The notes under the pieces were generated by a model that did not search any database, was not told where the DNA came from, and saw only the letters and a list, made by a program, of their open reading frames with translations. A stretch of 64,000 bases of DNA from Andrena cerasifolii. Its lineage: Eukaryota > Arthropoda > Insecta > Hymenoptera > Andrenidae. The position numbers were made by a program, and so were the translations under genes. This document shows positions 1-13,100 of the stretch, one piece after another (position 1 is the first letter of the stretch; every line of letters begins with the position of its first letter). The stretch is taken from NCBI RefSeq assembly GCF_050908995.1, contig NC_135123.1, positions 16,058,001-16,122,000 on the forward strand. The letters run 5' to 3'.

Positions 1-259
1 GAAGTCTTTATTGTTTTTAGATAATCTGGTTCCGAATGGCAATGCTCACCGCAAAACCAAATTTTTAAAACCGCTTCTTGGATTTGGGTTGTTACTTTAT
101 TATAAACTTGAATATGTTTCCACGAAAAAATTACCAAATGTTCTTTAAATGTTGCTCTTTTAAATGCAAAAAGTTCTGTAATATTATATGCATCCGCTTT
201 TTTAAAAAAAAATCACAAACATTCGGCTCTTTTCAGCCGACTGACTAGGTATAACTCCT
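1..259 (-). mobile_element. AGGGGTTATACC-family MITE, copy 1 (truncated by window edge)
   Basis: The stretch matches the 37552-38013 element from its middle (TCCGAAT-GCA-TGCTCACCGCAAAACC) to its terminus, which reads ACTAGGTATAACTCCT followed by TA. The terminal motif CTTTTCAGCCGACTGACTAGG corresponds to the inverted end of the other copies. The other half lies left of base 1. It sits in the intron after exon 4 of the Dpr-like gene. The TA flank suggests the Tc1/mariner superfamily, although TTAA at some ends also allows a piggyBac reading. No transposase is present. Confidence 0.7.
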
Positions 260-947
260 TAAGGAAATAGGCATCAGAACTGTTGTCACTACAAAAACCT
301 AAATTGGATAAATGTTCACCTCTACCTACCACAGACCGGTAATCCATGAACCGTGACACAAGCGTGGACATGTTAAATAGAGCTGAAATCTACAAACCTC
401 TCACCATTATCTTTGCGTTTTCAGGTCTCTGAAGCAGTTACCTGCAATGCTACCAAAATGTCAGAGCATTCATTCAAAATAACATGCCATTCAATGTGAA
501 CCTTTGATGGGACCCATCTACGCATGAGAAGCTTCAAATATCTCACTCCCACAGACGTTTTGCTACACGAATTGATAGTTCGTTCATTTGTCCCGTCCAT
601 CAATTTCAATCCAGACAACTATCGCCAGATAACTCTGATTCAAAAGCAAACACATGATAGGAGAACCTTTACAAAGGACCGATAAATACAAGTGAGCAAA
701 AGCACCGAGTCCGAATGGAAACGCTTGTCACGAGAGTGTCGCGCGCCTCGCGGAATGCCTCAAGCGAGATTAAACGGTTCGCTCGTTACTCAGACGTTGC
801 ACAGCTTTCAACAGGCGCAACCCGATGAAGCTCGTCGCTGATACGCAGATGGTTCGCGCCCCTGCACCACTGCGAGCCGGGGCACATTTGCGTGTTTATC
901 TACCTAGCCGCCGTTCGATCCATCGTCATTCCTCTATGTATGCTCAC
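260..947. other. Intron after Dpr-like exon 4 (partial), no other feature seen
   Basis: This is intron sequence starting at the donor at 947-946. I see no Ig2 continuation exon on the minus strand and no recognisable repeat apart from the MITE end at its left. A GC-richer patch lies at about 690-950 next to the exon. Confidence 0.6.
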
Positions 948-1134
948 CCATTAATGTGATAAATGTTGACGTGATCCGGCAACGTCTCACCATTTTTCCT
1001 CCAGACGGGATGCGGTATCCTGGAGTCTGGGCAAGATGGCTGCGCGACACACTCTAGCTCGATACCGCTTCCGGTTTTATAGTAGCGGTCCCGCAGCTCG
1101 TGCCTGGCCTCGTCCAAGATTCTAATGTCTGGTG
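948..1134 (-). CDS. Dpr-like gene, coding exon 4: start and first half of Ig2
   Basis: The acceptor is CGCTTTCCAG and the donor is ATGG|GTGAGC in phase 2. The exon completes an Ala codon and adds 61 codons, beginning PDIRILDEARHELRDRYYKT and running through strand B (GIELECVA, Cys214) to strand C (HPVWRKNGE, Trp230). The start of Ig2 and the YYK-x-GS-x-IEL pattern match the Dpr Ig2 opening. An additional cysteine, Cys220, lies only six residues after Cys214. The second Ig2 cysteine and everything after it should be encoded to the left of base 1. No further exon is visible in bases 1-947. Confidence 0.9.
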
Positions 1135-4100
1135 CTGGAAAGCGAGTACAAGCGTTTCTAAATAGCACGGTTGAAGTAAAGTAGAAACTCCGCTATCCGA
1201 ATTGACAGGGTGACATGATCGTTCGGATAAGGGAATTTTCGGATGGTGAGACACTCGCTTTCTTCGTGGTGATTATTCTATATTCCAGAAAGAATGATAC
1301 AAGTAACAATACCAAAGATGAAAAATATCATTATCGTAAATATTATGAGTTACGAAAAATACTAGGAACTAGCAAAATACCCCCGCGCCCCGCTTCAGGC
1401 CAATGAGATATTAAGGATTCCATGAAAACACATTTCACTCCTTTTCACCACCCCCTTAGGCGTTGGTTAGGGCAAAATCCTGAAATTGGTTTTTAGGCAT
1501 TTATGTGGGTAACCTTTTGAAGTAAAAACCAAGTTGATATCTAATCGGGCCTAAGAGATTTTCAGAAATCAGTGCAAATACATTTTACCCCTTTACACCC
1601 CCTTAACGGTTCGTTAGGGAAAAATCCTGAAATTGGTTTTTAGGCATTTGCGTGGGTAATCTTTGTGAGTAAGCACCGAGTTGATATCTAATCGGGCCTA
1701 AGAGATATTAGGGAGTCCCAGAAAATACATTTTACCCCTTTTCACCCTCTTCTTTTATATATTAGTAAATTATATAGATGCCCAACGTTTTATATTTTTG
1801 ACAAGTTTTTCCTCCTGCTTTGTTAGAACAGTTACTACACGGTTCCTGCGTGATGGTATTATATATAATGTGTTAACGCTTGCAATGTCAATTTGATCCT
1901 AAAGTAGTCTGAATAGTATTCATTTTGATCGTTATAGAAGGGTGGAAGTATGTACTACGTTCGTAGCTGTTTCGATAGTAAAGGGGATAGGTATCCACTA
2001 CACATCAGAGTTGGGCATTAACTAAATAAAAAATGATTTAAATAACGAATCGGACAAAAGTTATTTTAACTTTAGTTTATTCGACGAATAAATTTAATTT
2101 TTTTACTCGTTGAGCGTTTCAACTTCGCACATGACGGATGATTTTGTTAACTTTTATTCGTAAAGGTACATATACGACGACACTTTTGTGTCTGGATCAA
2201 GTGTATGCGACACTCGAAAAAATTTCCGGAAGATTGGAAACTGCCTAGAGCAGTCCGCGACACTGAGTTTGACTTATCGTCGAGGGAGTTGCAGCTAGAC
2301 TGAAGACACTGCAACTAGCTTTAGCAAGACACAAAAGGCAGTTGATCTAGACACAAAAGTGTCGTTGTGTACACGTACCTTTATTCGAAATTTGATTTAA
2401 ATAAAAATTTTGCCCATCTCCGCTACATATCTAATCATGAAAGGAAATATACTGTTCGGATAATACAATGTTCGAATGACAGAACATTCGGATAGAAGAA
2501 CGCTGGGGTAACAAGTGGGTATTCGAAGTTTCACCGTATATTTCTAAAGAATATATCATTTTCTCTTATACATCGAGAGCCAACATTTTCTTTTCTATAA
2601 CGACCTCTGAGCCTCGCGGTTTTCGCGAGTACATATGTAGTCATAATTGAACACGTGGTGAGCGACGGTACGAGAAAGTTTGAGCGGCAGGATTTATAAA
2701 TGTAAAATACATGGCGCAGGAACTGGGGCTAAGGGCTTCCCTGGTGTGACGTGGTTACTACAGTGTTAAAAACTATTCCAGAGCTCGCGTACAGTTAGGC
2801 AGGCGAACTGGGGACGACATTTATTCACGTATTCTGGCAAGTGGAGTGCAGCAGGTTTGTTTCCAGACTTAGTAAATATTTTTCATACTATTAGGCCGCG
2901 GTTCGTTTGTAAAGTTATACGCTAAATACATATAGAGGGCACTACTCAAAACTTTGTAAGAAAATCAAGTTCAAAATTCTGTCTCTTCCAAATTCTGCAT
3001 AGAAATGTATATATAAGTGGGAATCCAATTTAAGATCAATAGATCTAATCGTTAGAATATTGAAAAATGATTGAAATCGTATACATGTATACATACTTGT
3101 AATTAAAATTACTACTTGTATTATAATCAAGCTACCAGTGCATCGGGGTTTGGAAACAGCAAAATTTTGAAACTGACTTCCTCGTAATTTTCCTAATAGC
3201 GTGCTCTGTGCGTCTCATACATTATTATATTTATCATACATATTGTGCGCCTACTACATACAAAATTTGAGTCAAATCGACGACTCAAGCCTCGTGCACC
3301 CTCCCGGTTGTTCTTTGTTAACATTAAATTTTCATTATACCTTTCAGCCCTTCAAATTGCCTGTCTATTTCCTTTTCACTTTCCTATAATCACATTCCAC
3401 TGCGATGAATCGCTTCATCGATCCAATACCATTACGTTAATCCTATTCCATGATCCACCCCTCCGCTCCTTTTCTTCCACCACCGTGTCATATCAGTGGC
3501 TTCGATGTATCCCTCTCGTTCCTATAAACAAATTTGCACAACAGATTCGCTTCGATTCTTCTCCTCGGAAGTGCGTCGCGCCTCCAAGGCGGCGAGCACT
3601 CGGGACAGTACCGCATGACATAATCGGGCGAGCGAGCAAACATGGAGGGGTTTGAACGAAACGCGCAACAAGGTGTCGCGCGCTCCTCGTCCGAAGGGAG
3701 CGCTGGAAGAATAAGGCGAAAAATAAAACGACCACGGGACGTGCTCTCGTTCCGGGGCAAAGTCCTCCGCCCTGTGGGCTTCCGCAATATTCCCGTGGCG
3801 TAATTGAATCTTTCCGGGGACCGAGTTTAAACTCGTTTCACTACCATCGTGGAAAACATCGCGCTTCGAGGACACCTATAGCCACAAATCAGTTTACGCG
3901 ATTCGGTCCTTAGGCGCCTCTGCCGCCGTGCATCGGTTTCAGAGCATCGGCTCTTTAGGCAACTACTGCGCTGCACAGACATCCAACCCTCGCCTTGACG
4001 CATGCAGAGCCCATTTTGAGCCATTCCGCACAGAGCGGTGCACTACTGCTAGCGCAATTTCGAATGGGGTCATTCTTTACGAAAGAATATCCTATCGACA

Positions 4101-7100
4101 ATGTGAGACAGTATTTTTTTATTTAAGGCGGTATTCGCTTGATTCGAGTGTGGTGGCTAAGTTCAGAAATATTGAACATTGCGGATGAAACGACTTCGTA
4201 CAGAAAGTGAGTCGATATGGTACGATAAATTTTTTTTTTTTCCAATGGCTTCATTTTCGAGGACATCGATTTTCAAACTCCATCGAGTACGCGCGTACTT
4301 CACTACTCAGGCAGCCGGCTTTTACCGACTTTATCAGGTTAAATGGTACCTAATTAGGATGTCAAAGGTACTACGGTCAATGAAAAATATTTCGAGGTGG
4401 GAACTTTCGTCGTGCTCTTTGCCTGTTTCTGTTATAATCGCAATAAGCCTCCATCAACACCCGAAAGGAATAATCAAACTTTCAAAAATGACCAACGTGG
4501 GTCCGACAAGAACCTTCAAAGAAGCAAGTAGTTTCGAAAGCCTCGTTCTGGGAAGTAACTCATTCGAGTTTTTAAAACTCCACGCGAGTCGCGCAAGCTT
4601 AGTTCAACTTATAAACGTAAATCACTATGCAACGAAGTATTTATCTACTTTGTATATAAATCTCTTTAACCCTAGAGTACCAATGTACGTGCATGCCTCT
4701 GCTCTTTTGCCCGACCAGCAGTGCCACTAGTCACTACCGGTGTTTGATTTTCATTCTCCTGTTTCTTTTTTACCGAATAAAATTTGCCAGACTTTAATAA
4801 AATGAGAATTGTACTAGGGTTTGTCGGTGTTTGAAAACCAGGTTTACAAGCCGTGTTTTTTCATACATTTGTAAAATTGGAAAATCGGTTTCTCAATTTT
4901 TAATATTCAAATAATTGAAAAAATGCGGATTTGTACGGATTCTAGTTATATTAGCTTTTCTCTTGTTAATTTGGTTTTGTATAGATAGAGTACCTACATC
5001 TTATTTTGTTATATTTTTATAATTCCACAAATATTAAATAAACTGAAATATTTAAAAATAAGTATAAATATTTTTTACTGTTTTAATAATTTTTTTTTAA
5101 AAAATTCGAAATCCGTTTTTTTTTTGGAATACTGGAATCCGAAAACCAATTTCTTCCAAAGCCGGTTCTTCTATAAACCATAAATTGTACAGTAAGCACA
5201 AAACGAGAAAAAATTGTAGAAAAAGTAGCATTTGAGAATACTAATAAAAAAATAAAATAAATAATCAATAAAATTTTTACGTATCGTTAAGAATAAATGA
5301 ATAAAGAATAACGAAAGCTTACCAAAGCTTTACATCATTCCCCGCACTCACAGTTCTAATTCCACTCTTCAAATCATTAGCATTTACCAAAACCATCAAC
5401 AGAAGCGTGAAGGAGCAACAACAATAAAGGTTGTCGGGAGTATAATTACCACCACTTGTCAAGGGGCAGAACGCTATAAATGCTGGGGCTCTGAACCTAC
5501 AGCCGCGTGTTCCCAAGCGATGCAAAATATCCAGCGGTCCTGAGAATGGAGCGCTTGCGAGCGTGCACAGCACGATTCCCTGGAAGCAGCATCCCGCTTT
5601 CTAAGCGCATCGTTCACCAGGCGTTGATAACGATAAAGGCGTGCTGGGAAATCATCTTACTGCAGCATCGTAATGCCACTATCGATCCAGAAGCTTTACC
5701 CATGGAAGCTCGTTGCGCTGCGCCCTAATTGAACACGAGCTTCGCCGCTGCCACGCGGGGAAGAGTGATTGATATCGTATGCGAAGTAACGCGCTGGCTG
5801 TCTTTTCAAGTTGAACGTCACAGAGGGGGCGCGCGTTTCTCAACGAAAATCGATCAGATCAATTGATCGAACCGTATCCCCTGACCGATATACGAGCACG
5901 GGAGCGAGCAACTTCCGCGCTCCACCCCCGCCGTTTCCCCTCTTTCTTGTTTCGCCAATGTGCCAAGTTTTAAACAAAAAAAAAACGTTCTACTGTCATT
6001 GTTCCATTTCCTACCGAAGACACGATTCAATTTTCTGTCAGGAAAGTTAAATAACTTGCCGATACTGGCGGCAATGACTTCAGAAAGAAATCATTTTTAC
6101 TGGATTGGCAACTGGAAACGAAAACTTATTCGGTTAGCACCACTGTTAATTTACTTTTATTGGGAGTTCTCTCGTAAATTGAAAGTTTATGAAGATGTAA
6201 AAGGAGGTAAAAGGTTTTGCTACTTTTTATATTATTAGAATCAGGTTTCGTTATATCAATTTTTTGCACAGTGTTCCAATCGACGAAGATTTTCAATTTT
6301 CTAAATGGAAAGCTCTGTTTCCTTTTCTACGTGACGTGAAAGCGATCGTCAAGACCACTGCAATGAAACAAGACACAGTTACATAGGTGAGGTGAGGAAT
6401 GAAAGGAATTATTTATTTTATTCCTTTTCTGTCTTCTTCAAATATTTGCCATTTACGACAAAAAAACAGTGACCTTGCAAAAAAAAGATTGCAGCCCCAA
6501 CTTTACCAACTTCAAATAAATTAGAAAAAGTTGTTTATAAAATTAAAAAGAGAATAATAATTGAAAAATATATATTTTCACACAATACGTAGTAGTTATT
6601 CAGTTGATAAGACTTTATTTCTGTTTCTGGCAAATTTTTCAAATCTGAAGCATTCGTATTGTGCAGAACAGTAATGGGTGCAGATTCAAAATTTGCAATA
6701 AATCGCTCATTTGTCACCGGATTTGCATCAGACGTGCACTAAACGTTGCAGAATTTTGTTTACATATATTACACGTTGTAACTGAAAAACTGTCAAAACT
6801 GGAGCTGCACCCCTCTTGCTGCAACGCCCTCAATTCGAACCAGTTTGCTTCCCTTTTCTCCTTAAAAAATGAAACGATGTTAGATCTCCGACAAAAATGT
6901 TTTTGCTTAGCTTAGTTAAAAATTGAGTTGCACCCCTCTTGCTGCAAGGTCCTCGATTAAAGAGCAACATAAATGAAGCTCAACTTAAAGTCGACATATC
7001 CCGATGAGAAAACCTTTCTTCTTTCCACAAGCCTTTATTTAGCCATTTCCACATGGCCCTCGATTCAAACAAACCCTCGCCTGCCTCACTGACGTCGATA

Positions 7101-10100
7101 ATGCCCCAGCTTTACGAATTTAATTCCGCCTAACGGGCACGCGGAAACACGTGAAATCCTCAGTAGTCCGGCATGAAAGAGGCCCGAATCCAATCTATTG
7201 ACCGAGATTTCAACAAAACTCCCCGACAAATACATTCGAACCCGCGCCCCTTTGAACCCCGGCGTCCCCCATTCCCGCCTCACAATCTCCGCCTCAATTA
7301 AGCTTTTATTATCCGGCTCATAAGTGACCAAATAACTTCCGATCGTTCCCAGGCCGAAACGACTCGAACGAGATTTTCGCCGCTGGAAAAAAGCCCTGCC
7401 GACCATCTTCTAATTAAAGGGATACTTTCCAGCTGCCGATAGCCTCGAATGAAACCAGAGGAAAAAGGAACGGTGAACAAAGGAGTGGGGGAACGGTGAG
7501 TTGGATGGAACGGCGAAAGGGATGGGGCATGAACTCGTAGAGAAGAGAAGGAAAGGGTCGATGAAGGGCGAGGATGAGTAAAGGGGGAGGGCCAGAGGAC
7601 GAAAATACAGTATCGAGTTGAGATTCCGCGAAGTCTCGCTGAGCGGGGACTTTCCGGCCGGAAGCTTTGCGAAAAAGTTTTCCTACTTTTAACTGGATTA
7701 AACGGAAGTTCTGCGTCGCCCTTTCCCCGAGGCAACAACCGCCACCGAGACGCAGGAATACCAACATGGTGTCGGCAAAAGGCGGTTCTATGGGTGCGCA
7801 CCGAAACACAACCAGCGACTAGCTAGCGAAATTTCCACCGGTCGGACTGTCGCGGGCAGGTCGTCACTGTTCCCGTGTTTTCGCTTCATTGTGTCAGAAG
7901 GAGTGGAAGGTGCGGAGTTCGGATTTTTATTTGATGTATAGGATAACAGCTGCGGAGCTGCAGGCGTCAGAGAACGCTAATGAAAGTTTATGGCTGATAG
8001 TGGTTGTACGATTTTTCCGACGGCAGTTTTTGACAGATGGAATAGCGGTGCGGCGGGTGTTTCGACGAAGAAATGACACGAATGTGTGGGTTTTATTATA
8101 GATGTCAGCTGGCTGAAAGGTTAACTTGGCCGAGAGCTTGACGTAACGGTAACTAGAATTTAAAACGGCTTTCGCAGAGTGTCCGCGGCAAATCTCGCGT
8201 CCGCGAGGTCGATCTGCACATTCAACAGTGGCGAAGAGAAAATAGGAATTTTAAGTAGGTAGCCGCTTCGTACCCTGATGGAGAGCCCAGCTCGAGAGGA
8301 TTCGTATCGCGCCCTCGATACGCGGAGGGAGCGTTTTCCGATTTAGAAAAGCAAGAACGAGCTGATAATTCAGAGGTCCCCGTCGCAAAAGGAGGCCTTT
8401 ATTAAAAGAGGGCGGAAAAGCGGGGTGCACGCAATTAATCAGCTTTTTCAGCGCTCACTCTCCTCGCTCTTCGATGCACCCCCGTCTATACTCTTGAAAA
8501 TGACACCTATCTTCCCGGTAGATTGGCTTCTACTCTCGTTAAAGATCGCTTGTGCTTGATTTTTTGCGATCGGTATCCGTGAATAATTTCCTTGGCGTCA
8601 TTGCCACGCGCGTGGAAATTGTTTATTAAAGTGCCAGGGAATTATAAAGAATTAAAGAAGCTTTTTCTCAACATCAAGGATTCTGAATATACAGCACAGC
8701 AACAAAGTCAATGGCATTTAAATTGCAAATCGTCTTTATACGGTACAATATCCCTATATTAAAATTTTAAATTTAAACAAACCCTTAGTAATAAAATGTT
8801 GAATAATGCGTCAGACGCGTTTCCTACCACTTGCCCACTTTGATGGCCCCCGGTGATTTATGTGGCCATGTTTAAAGCTACGCAGTAGTTCATCTGTAGG
8901 TCCATAATTCCTGATACTTAAGTGGATAACTATTTTTATTCTCCGTTAATTTCGGTAATTTACTATATCCCATCTACCCAAAAATACTTAAATTTGTGTA
9001 TATATGAAAGTTCACACCTGAAACATCTCTTACTACCACCTCCCCTCTTTGTAAAACATTTGGTGCTTTGTTAATTATAATTAGCTAGTATAATAGCAAA
9101 GAATCCGTGAAATTGTAATTTATATGACGGACGCAAGTACACTCTACGGCTCGTGTGTATTTTTTCGCTTGTACAAGCACCGTTTACCATTACAACAAAT
9201 AAGCAGAAAGTATGATGACCAACGAACACTGTAGCATAAAAAATTTCACAATTATTTCAAGATAACTTTTAGCAATTGATGCCTCTGTTTCATTACTTAA
9301 TTGACATTAACTTCCTCCATTTTCATGCTTGTTATTTTCAATAATTCTTCCTGAATAGTAGTACACAAGCCACGGAGAAACTTTAAGATAATTGCTTAAT
9401 AAGTTTCGCGTGAATAGGAATTATCACTGGCAATAGTTCCAAGGAAACAATTAATCTTGTTTAATTCATCATTCTAAAACTTTTCTGTAAAATTTACTCA
9501 ATGAAAAGCAAGCTCAAGTGCCCTAGTACCTACTTTTACACAAATCCCAAACTCTTGGAGCTAAACGATGGACAGCATTCAGTTATTTCCCTGTCATGGA
9601 GGATCTATAAACAACGAGAAACAAACAATGCCATTAGAAGCCACAATTGGGATCAGAACCGAACGGCATTCCTTGGCCGCGCACTGTCTATTCTTCGAGT
9701 TCTTCAATCTAAGAAACAATCGTACCGAATGAGCCTAAAGTGGCCATTTTGCTGAGCCACCCCTTATTATATCGTCGCAGGGAAATGAAGAAACAGCGCA
9801 ACCTCTTTCGGTCGGGTAATTGCAAATTCGGGTATAAACGGGTCCCGACGTGCTGTAAAATCAACGCACGCCTCTTGCTGTGCTGTAATTCTCGACGTTT
9901 GGGGGACCCTCGGGGCGCAACCTTCAGGAAAATCCGAACCAGCCCTACGTTAAAGTTCCAGTTCAACTGTCGTTTGCAACAGCCTCCACGTGTGGGCGAA
10001 GTTGATTAGGTTCGCGATAACGGCCACGCGACGGTAAGTTCCAAATTGTACGCACTCTCATATACCTACTGCTATGTGTAAATGTATTATATGGAAACAG

Positions 10101-13100
10101 CTATTAAGGCAAGTTCCAGCAAAAGATAGTAGGTACATATTTCAAATAACGAAATTCCAGCAGAGCTCGGAGCGCTTAAGCGTTAGTTAACCTTCCTTTC
10201 AACATGGACGGCGATTAATGCATGCCGATGCGTCAGAATGTATATCAATGCATTAATCCTTTTACAGTTAAACAACTTGGCGCAGCGTTCCCAATAACTG
10301 TCCGGCTATTTTCAGAAAAGAGGGAAGATGTAATTTTATTCAACCTACCAGCTTCAACTTAACTTTTTCTTTCTTAATAACCTGAACCTTTAAACGCTTA
10401 TTTCAGAAAAGGACTGACAGTTTGGACCAGCGTTTCCCAATTAAATTGTGCCACAGAGTCCTTCAAAACTCACTAAAGTTTAGCGGATCCTCCAACCTGA
10501 ACTATTTTTTTTTTGTATGTTTTGTATGATTCTCGTTGAATAATTTACATATTTTTTTAATGTTTCAATTTTATTGTAACTTTTCGCGGAGTCATAAACT
10601 TTGTATCGCGGAACGCCAATCGGGAAAAGCTGGTCTGGATCGTGCACAGTTTTGCATATAAGATGTTAACAGGTCATAGATACGTTAGTTGGTATTGAAA
10701 GGATTAAATCAATGGTATTGGAAGAATAACACACCGAATTTTCGGTAGGGATGTGCTAATGAGTGCATTCACACGTTTGTAATCAATTTCCAAATGAACA
10801 CAACACCGACCGTAACATTGACATACTTCAAGAGGTTGTAACCGTTGATTACTCGTTGTCACGAAAGATCTATGACGTTCTGTGAACATGGACTGTGACA
10901 GGTCTACTACGAGGTTCCAAGAGACTTCTCGGGAATGATGGCAGCTTGATTACGTGGCGTCAAAGTCATAGCTACTGGAGGACTAACGACACTTTAAGGG
11001 GTTATACCTAGTCAGGCGACCGAAAAGGGGTGAATGTTTGTGAATTTTTTGGGGAAAGCAGAAGCATATATTTTTACAGAACTTTTTGCACTTAAAAGAG
11101 CAACGTTTGAAGGACATTTGGTATTTTTTTCGTAGAAAAATATTTACGTTTATAATAAAGTAACAACCGATATCCAAGAAGCCTTTTAAATACTTTGGTT
11201 TTGCGGTGAGCACTGCCATTCGGAATTAGTAAATGGAAACTAGCAGAAACATAAATATTTTTCTACGAAAAAAATTACCAAATGTGCTGTAAATGTTGCT
11301 CTTTTCAGTGCAAAAAGTTATGTAAAAATATATGCTTCCGCTTTTAAAAAACAAAAACATTTGCCTCTTTTCGGCCGCCTGAGTAGGTATAAACCTTTAA
11401 TTAAATTCTTCCAACTTCCTTTTTACAATACAGCTCGGTTTTTGAGAAAATTGGAGTTGAAGCTTCTTCAGGCGCGCGCACACACCTGGAGAACGTTAAG
11501 TTTCGATTTTATGGATCCTTCAATTGTTTATTTCATAAGAATAATAATAATAAAGTAATAGCGATAAGAGGATGGCTTTCTAAATGTTCGTAAATACAAA
11601 CCCGCAAAAAACTTTTGAAGTATGTACACGAGTACCTGAAGAATATTCATAATTAATTTTTTCGAAAACGAATGTTTCCCTAAAAAAAATCCGATTTCAT
11701 TTTACATGTGAAGTCACATCTTTCTTGCTTAAAACATTCATTACATGACATCTATATTATCACATGATATTTAGCAGTAAATTTTTCAGCATTTGATTCT
11801 CAACCACTTCATCAGAGATCATTTTATACATGAATCTTTACATTTCAATATCTCTAGACTTTAGGTACTTAAAAGGGAAGATAGGCAACCCGAAAATTCA
11901 GAAAATTATGCAACTTTGTGAGATCCATGAAAAGAATCCATGAAATCCTTAAAAAATTCAGGTTTTTCAAGTCACACCCATCACCAATCCTTAATTCAAT
12001 AATTACTTATGCACAATTTTCTAGATATAACAAAACGATGACGAAAAAGAAAATTCTGTATTTTTTTTAAGGGGTGTTCTTACCCCCTGAAACCGCACTA
12101 CGACACCAACAAAAAGTAGGTTTGCATTACCGATGAACTACTCTACTTCCACACAAAGCTGCATAATTATCTGAATTTCCGGGCTGCTTAAATTTCCTTA
12201 TCAGTAACTCGAATACTTGAATTTTCTAAAATACCTGCAGCATGCCCAGCTGTGTATATACACTTGTTCGATCACAATAGCATGCGAGGCTGAAACACCA
12301 ATATATAGTGTATTAGCAAGAGGTGGACGTGGTGGCAGCAAATATAATTAAACCTCCAGATACAGATCGAATTCGTCGTGTACAGCTTATTCAACCTTCG
12401 AATCTTTTATCTGGGTAATGGACGTCCTTCGTTAAGGCATCGTATACTTCTGGATGGCATTTGTAGGTAGAAGAATTCGTATTGCTTGATATCTCAAATC
12501 TGCACTCGTCACCACGCACCCGTAGTGTCTAATAGAAACGCAGCATTACCTAGGACAGTGACGTTAGTGACCAGCATTCTCGGGGGATGCGTATTCACTT
12601 GACAGACGTATAATCCACGGTCCTCCCTCCGCACCCCAGCGATCGCCAGTCTCCAGTTGTTTGGGTATCGGAAGCTGACGCTGTACCTGGGATCGGAAAT
12701 GTGAGTGGTATTACCCAGAGTTAAAAGGGATGCCCAGTCGGCGTTCCGGCGTAACCACATGACCTATAATTGTGACACAGATTCTACATTTGCATGCGAT
12801 TCTGCATAACGACGCGCGTAGTTAGAATGCAGGCGGTTAAATTAGGGTGCATCAAGAGACGCTAATTGCATTGCAACGTATTATATGTTTAGGACACTCG
12901 CTGCCAGGTGATGCGTTTACCTCGCGGTAAGGGACCTTTTTAGTGATCAGCTGCAAACGTGTCTCTTCGGTTTAGATAGTTTACTACAGCTTCTGCCCCG
13001 CGCAGCATGACGCATTTAGGGAATCCGACTTTAACCGCGCGTATTACTGCTTCAATTACAACACGGTAATCTCAAGGTGCCGTCGAAGATCGTAATGGCA

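Noticed and set aside
4179..4730. 183-codon plus-strand ORF
   Set aside because: It begins at a GTG in the given frame, has no recognisable motif and crosses a segment related to the 57.4 kb foldback repeat.
7298..7809. 167- and 131-codon minus-strand ORFs
   Set aside because: They are translations of the complement of a purine-rich tract, giving Ser/Pro/Phe low-complexity sequence in two frames.
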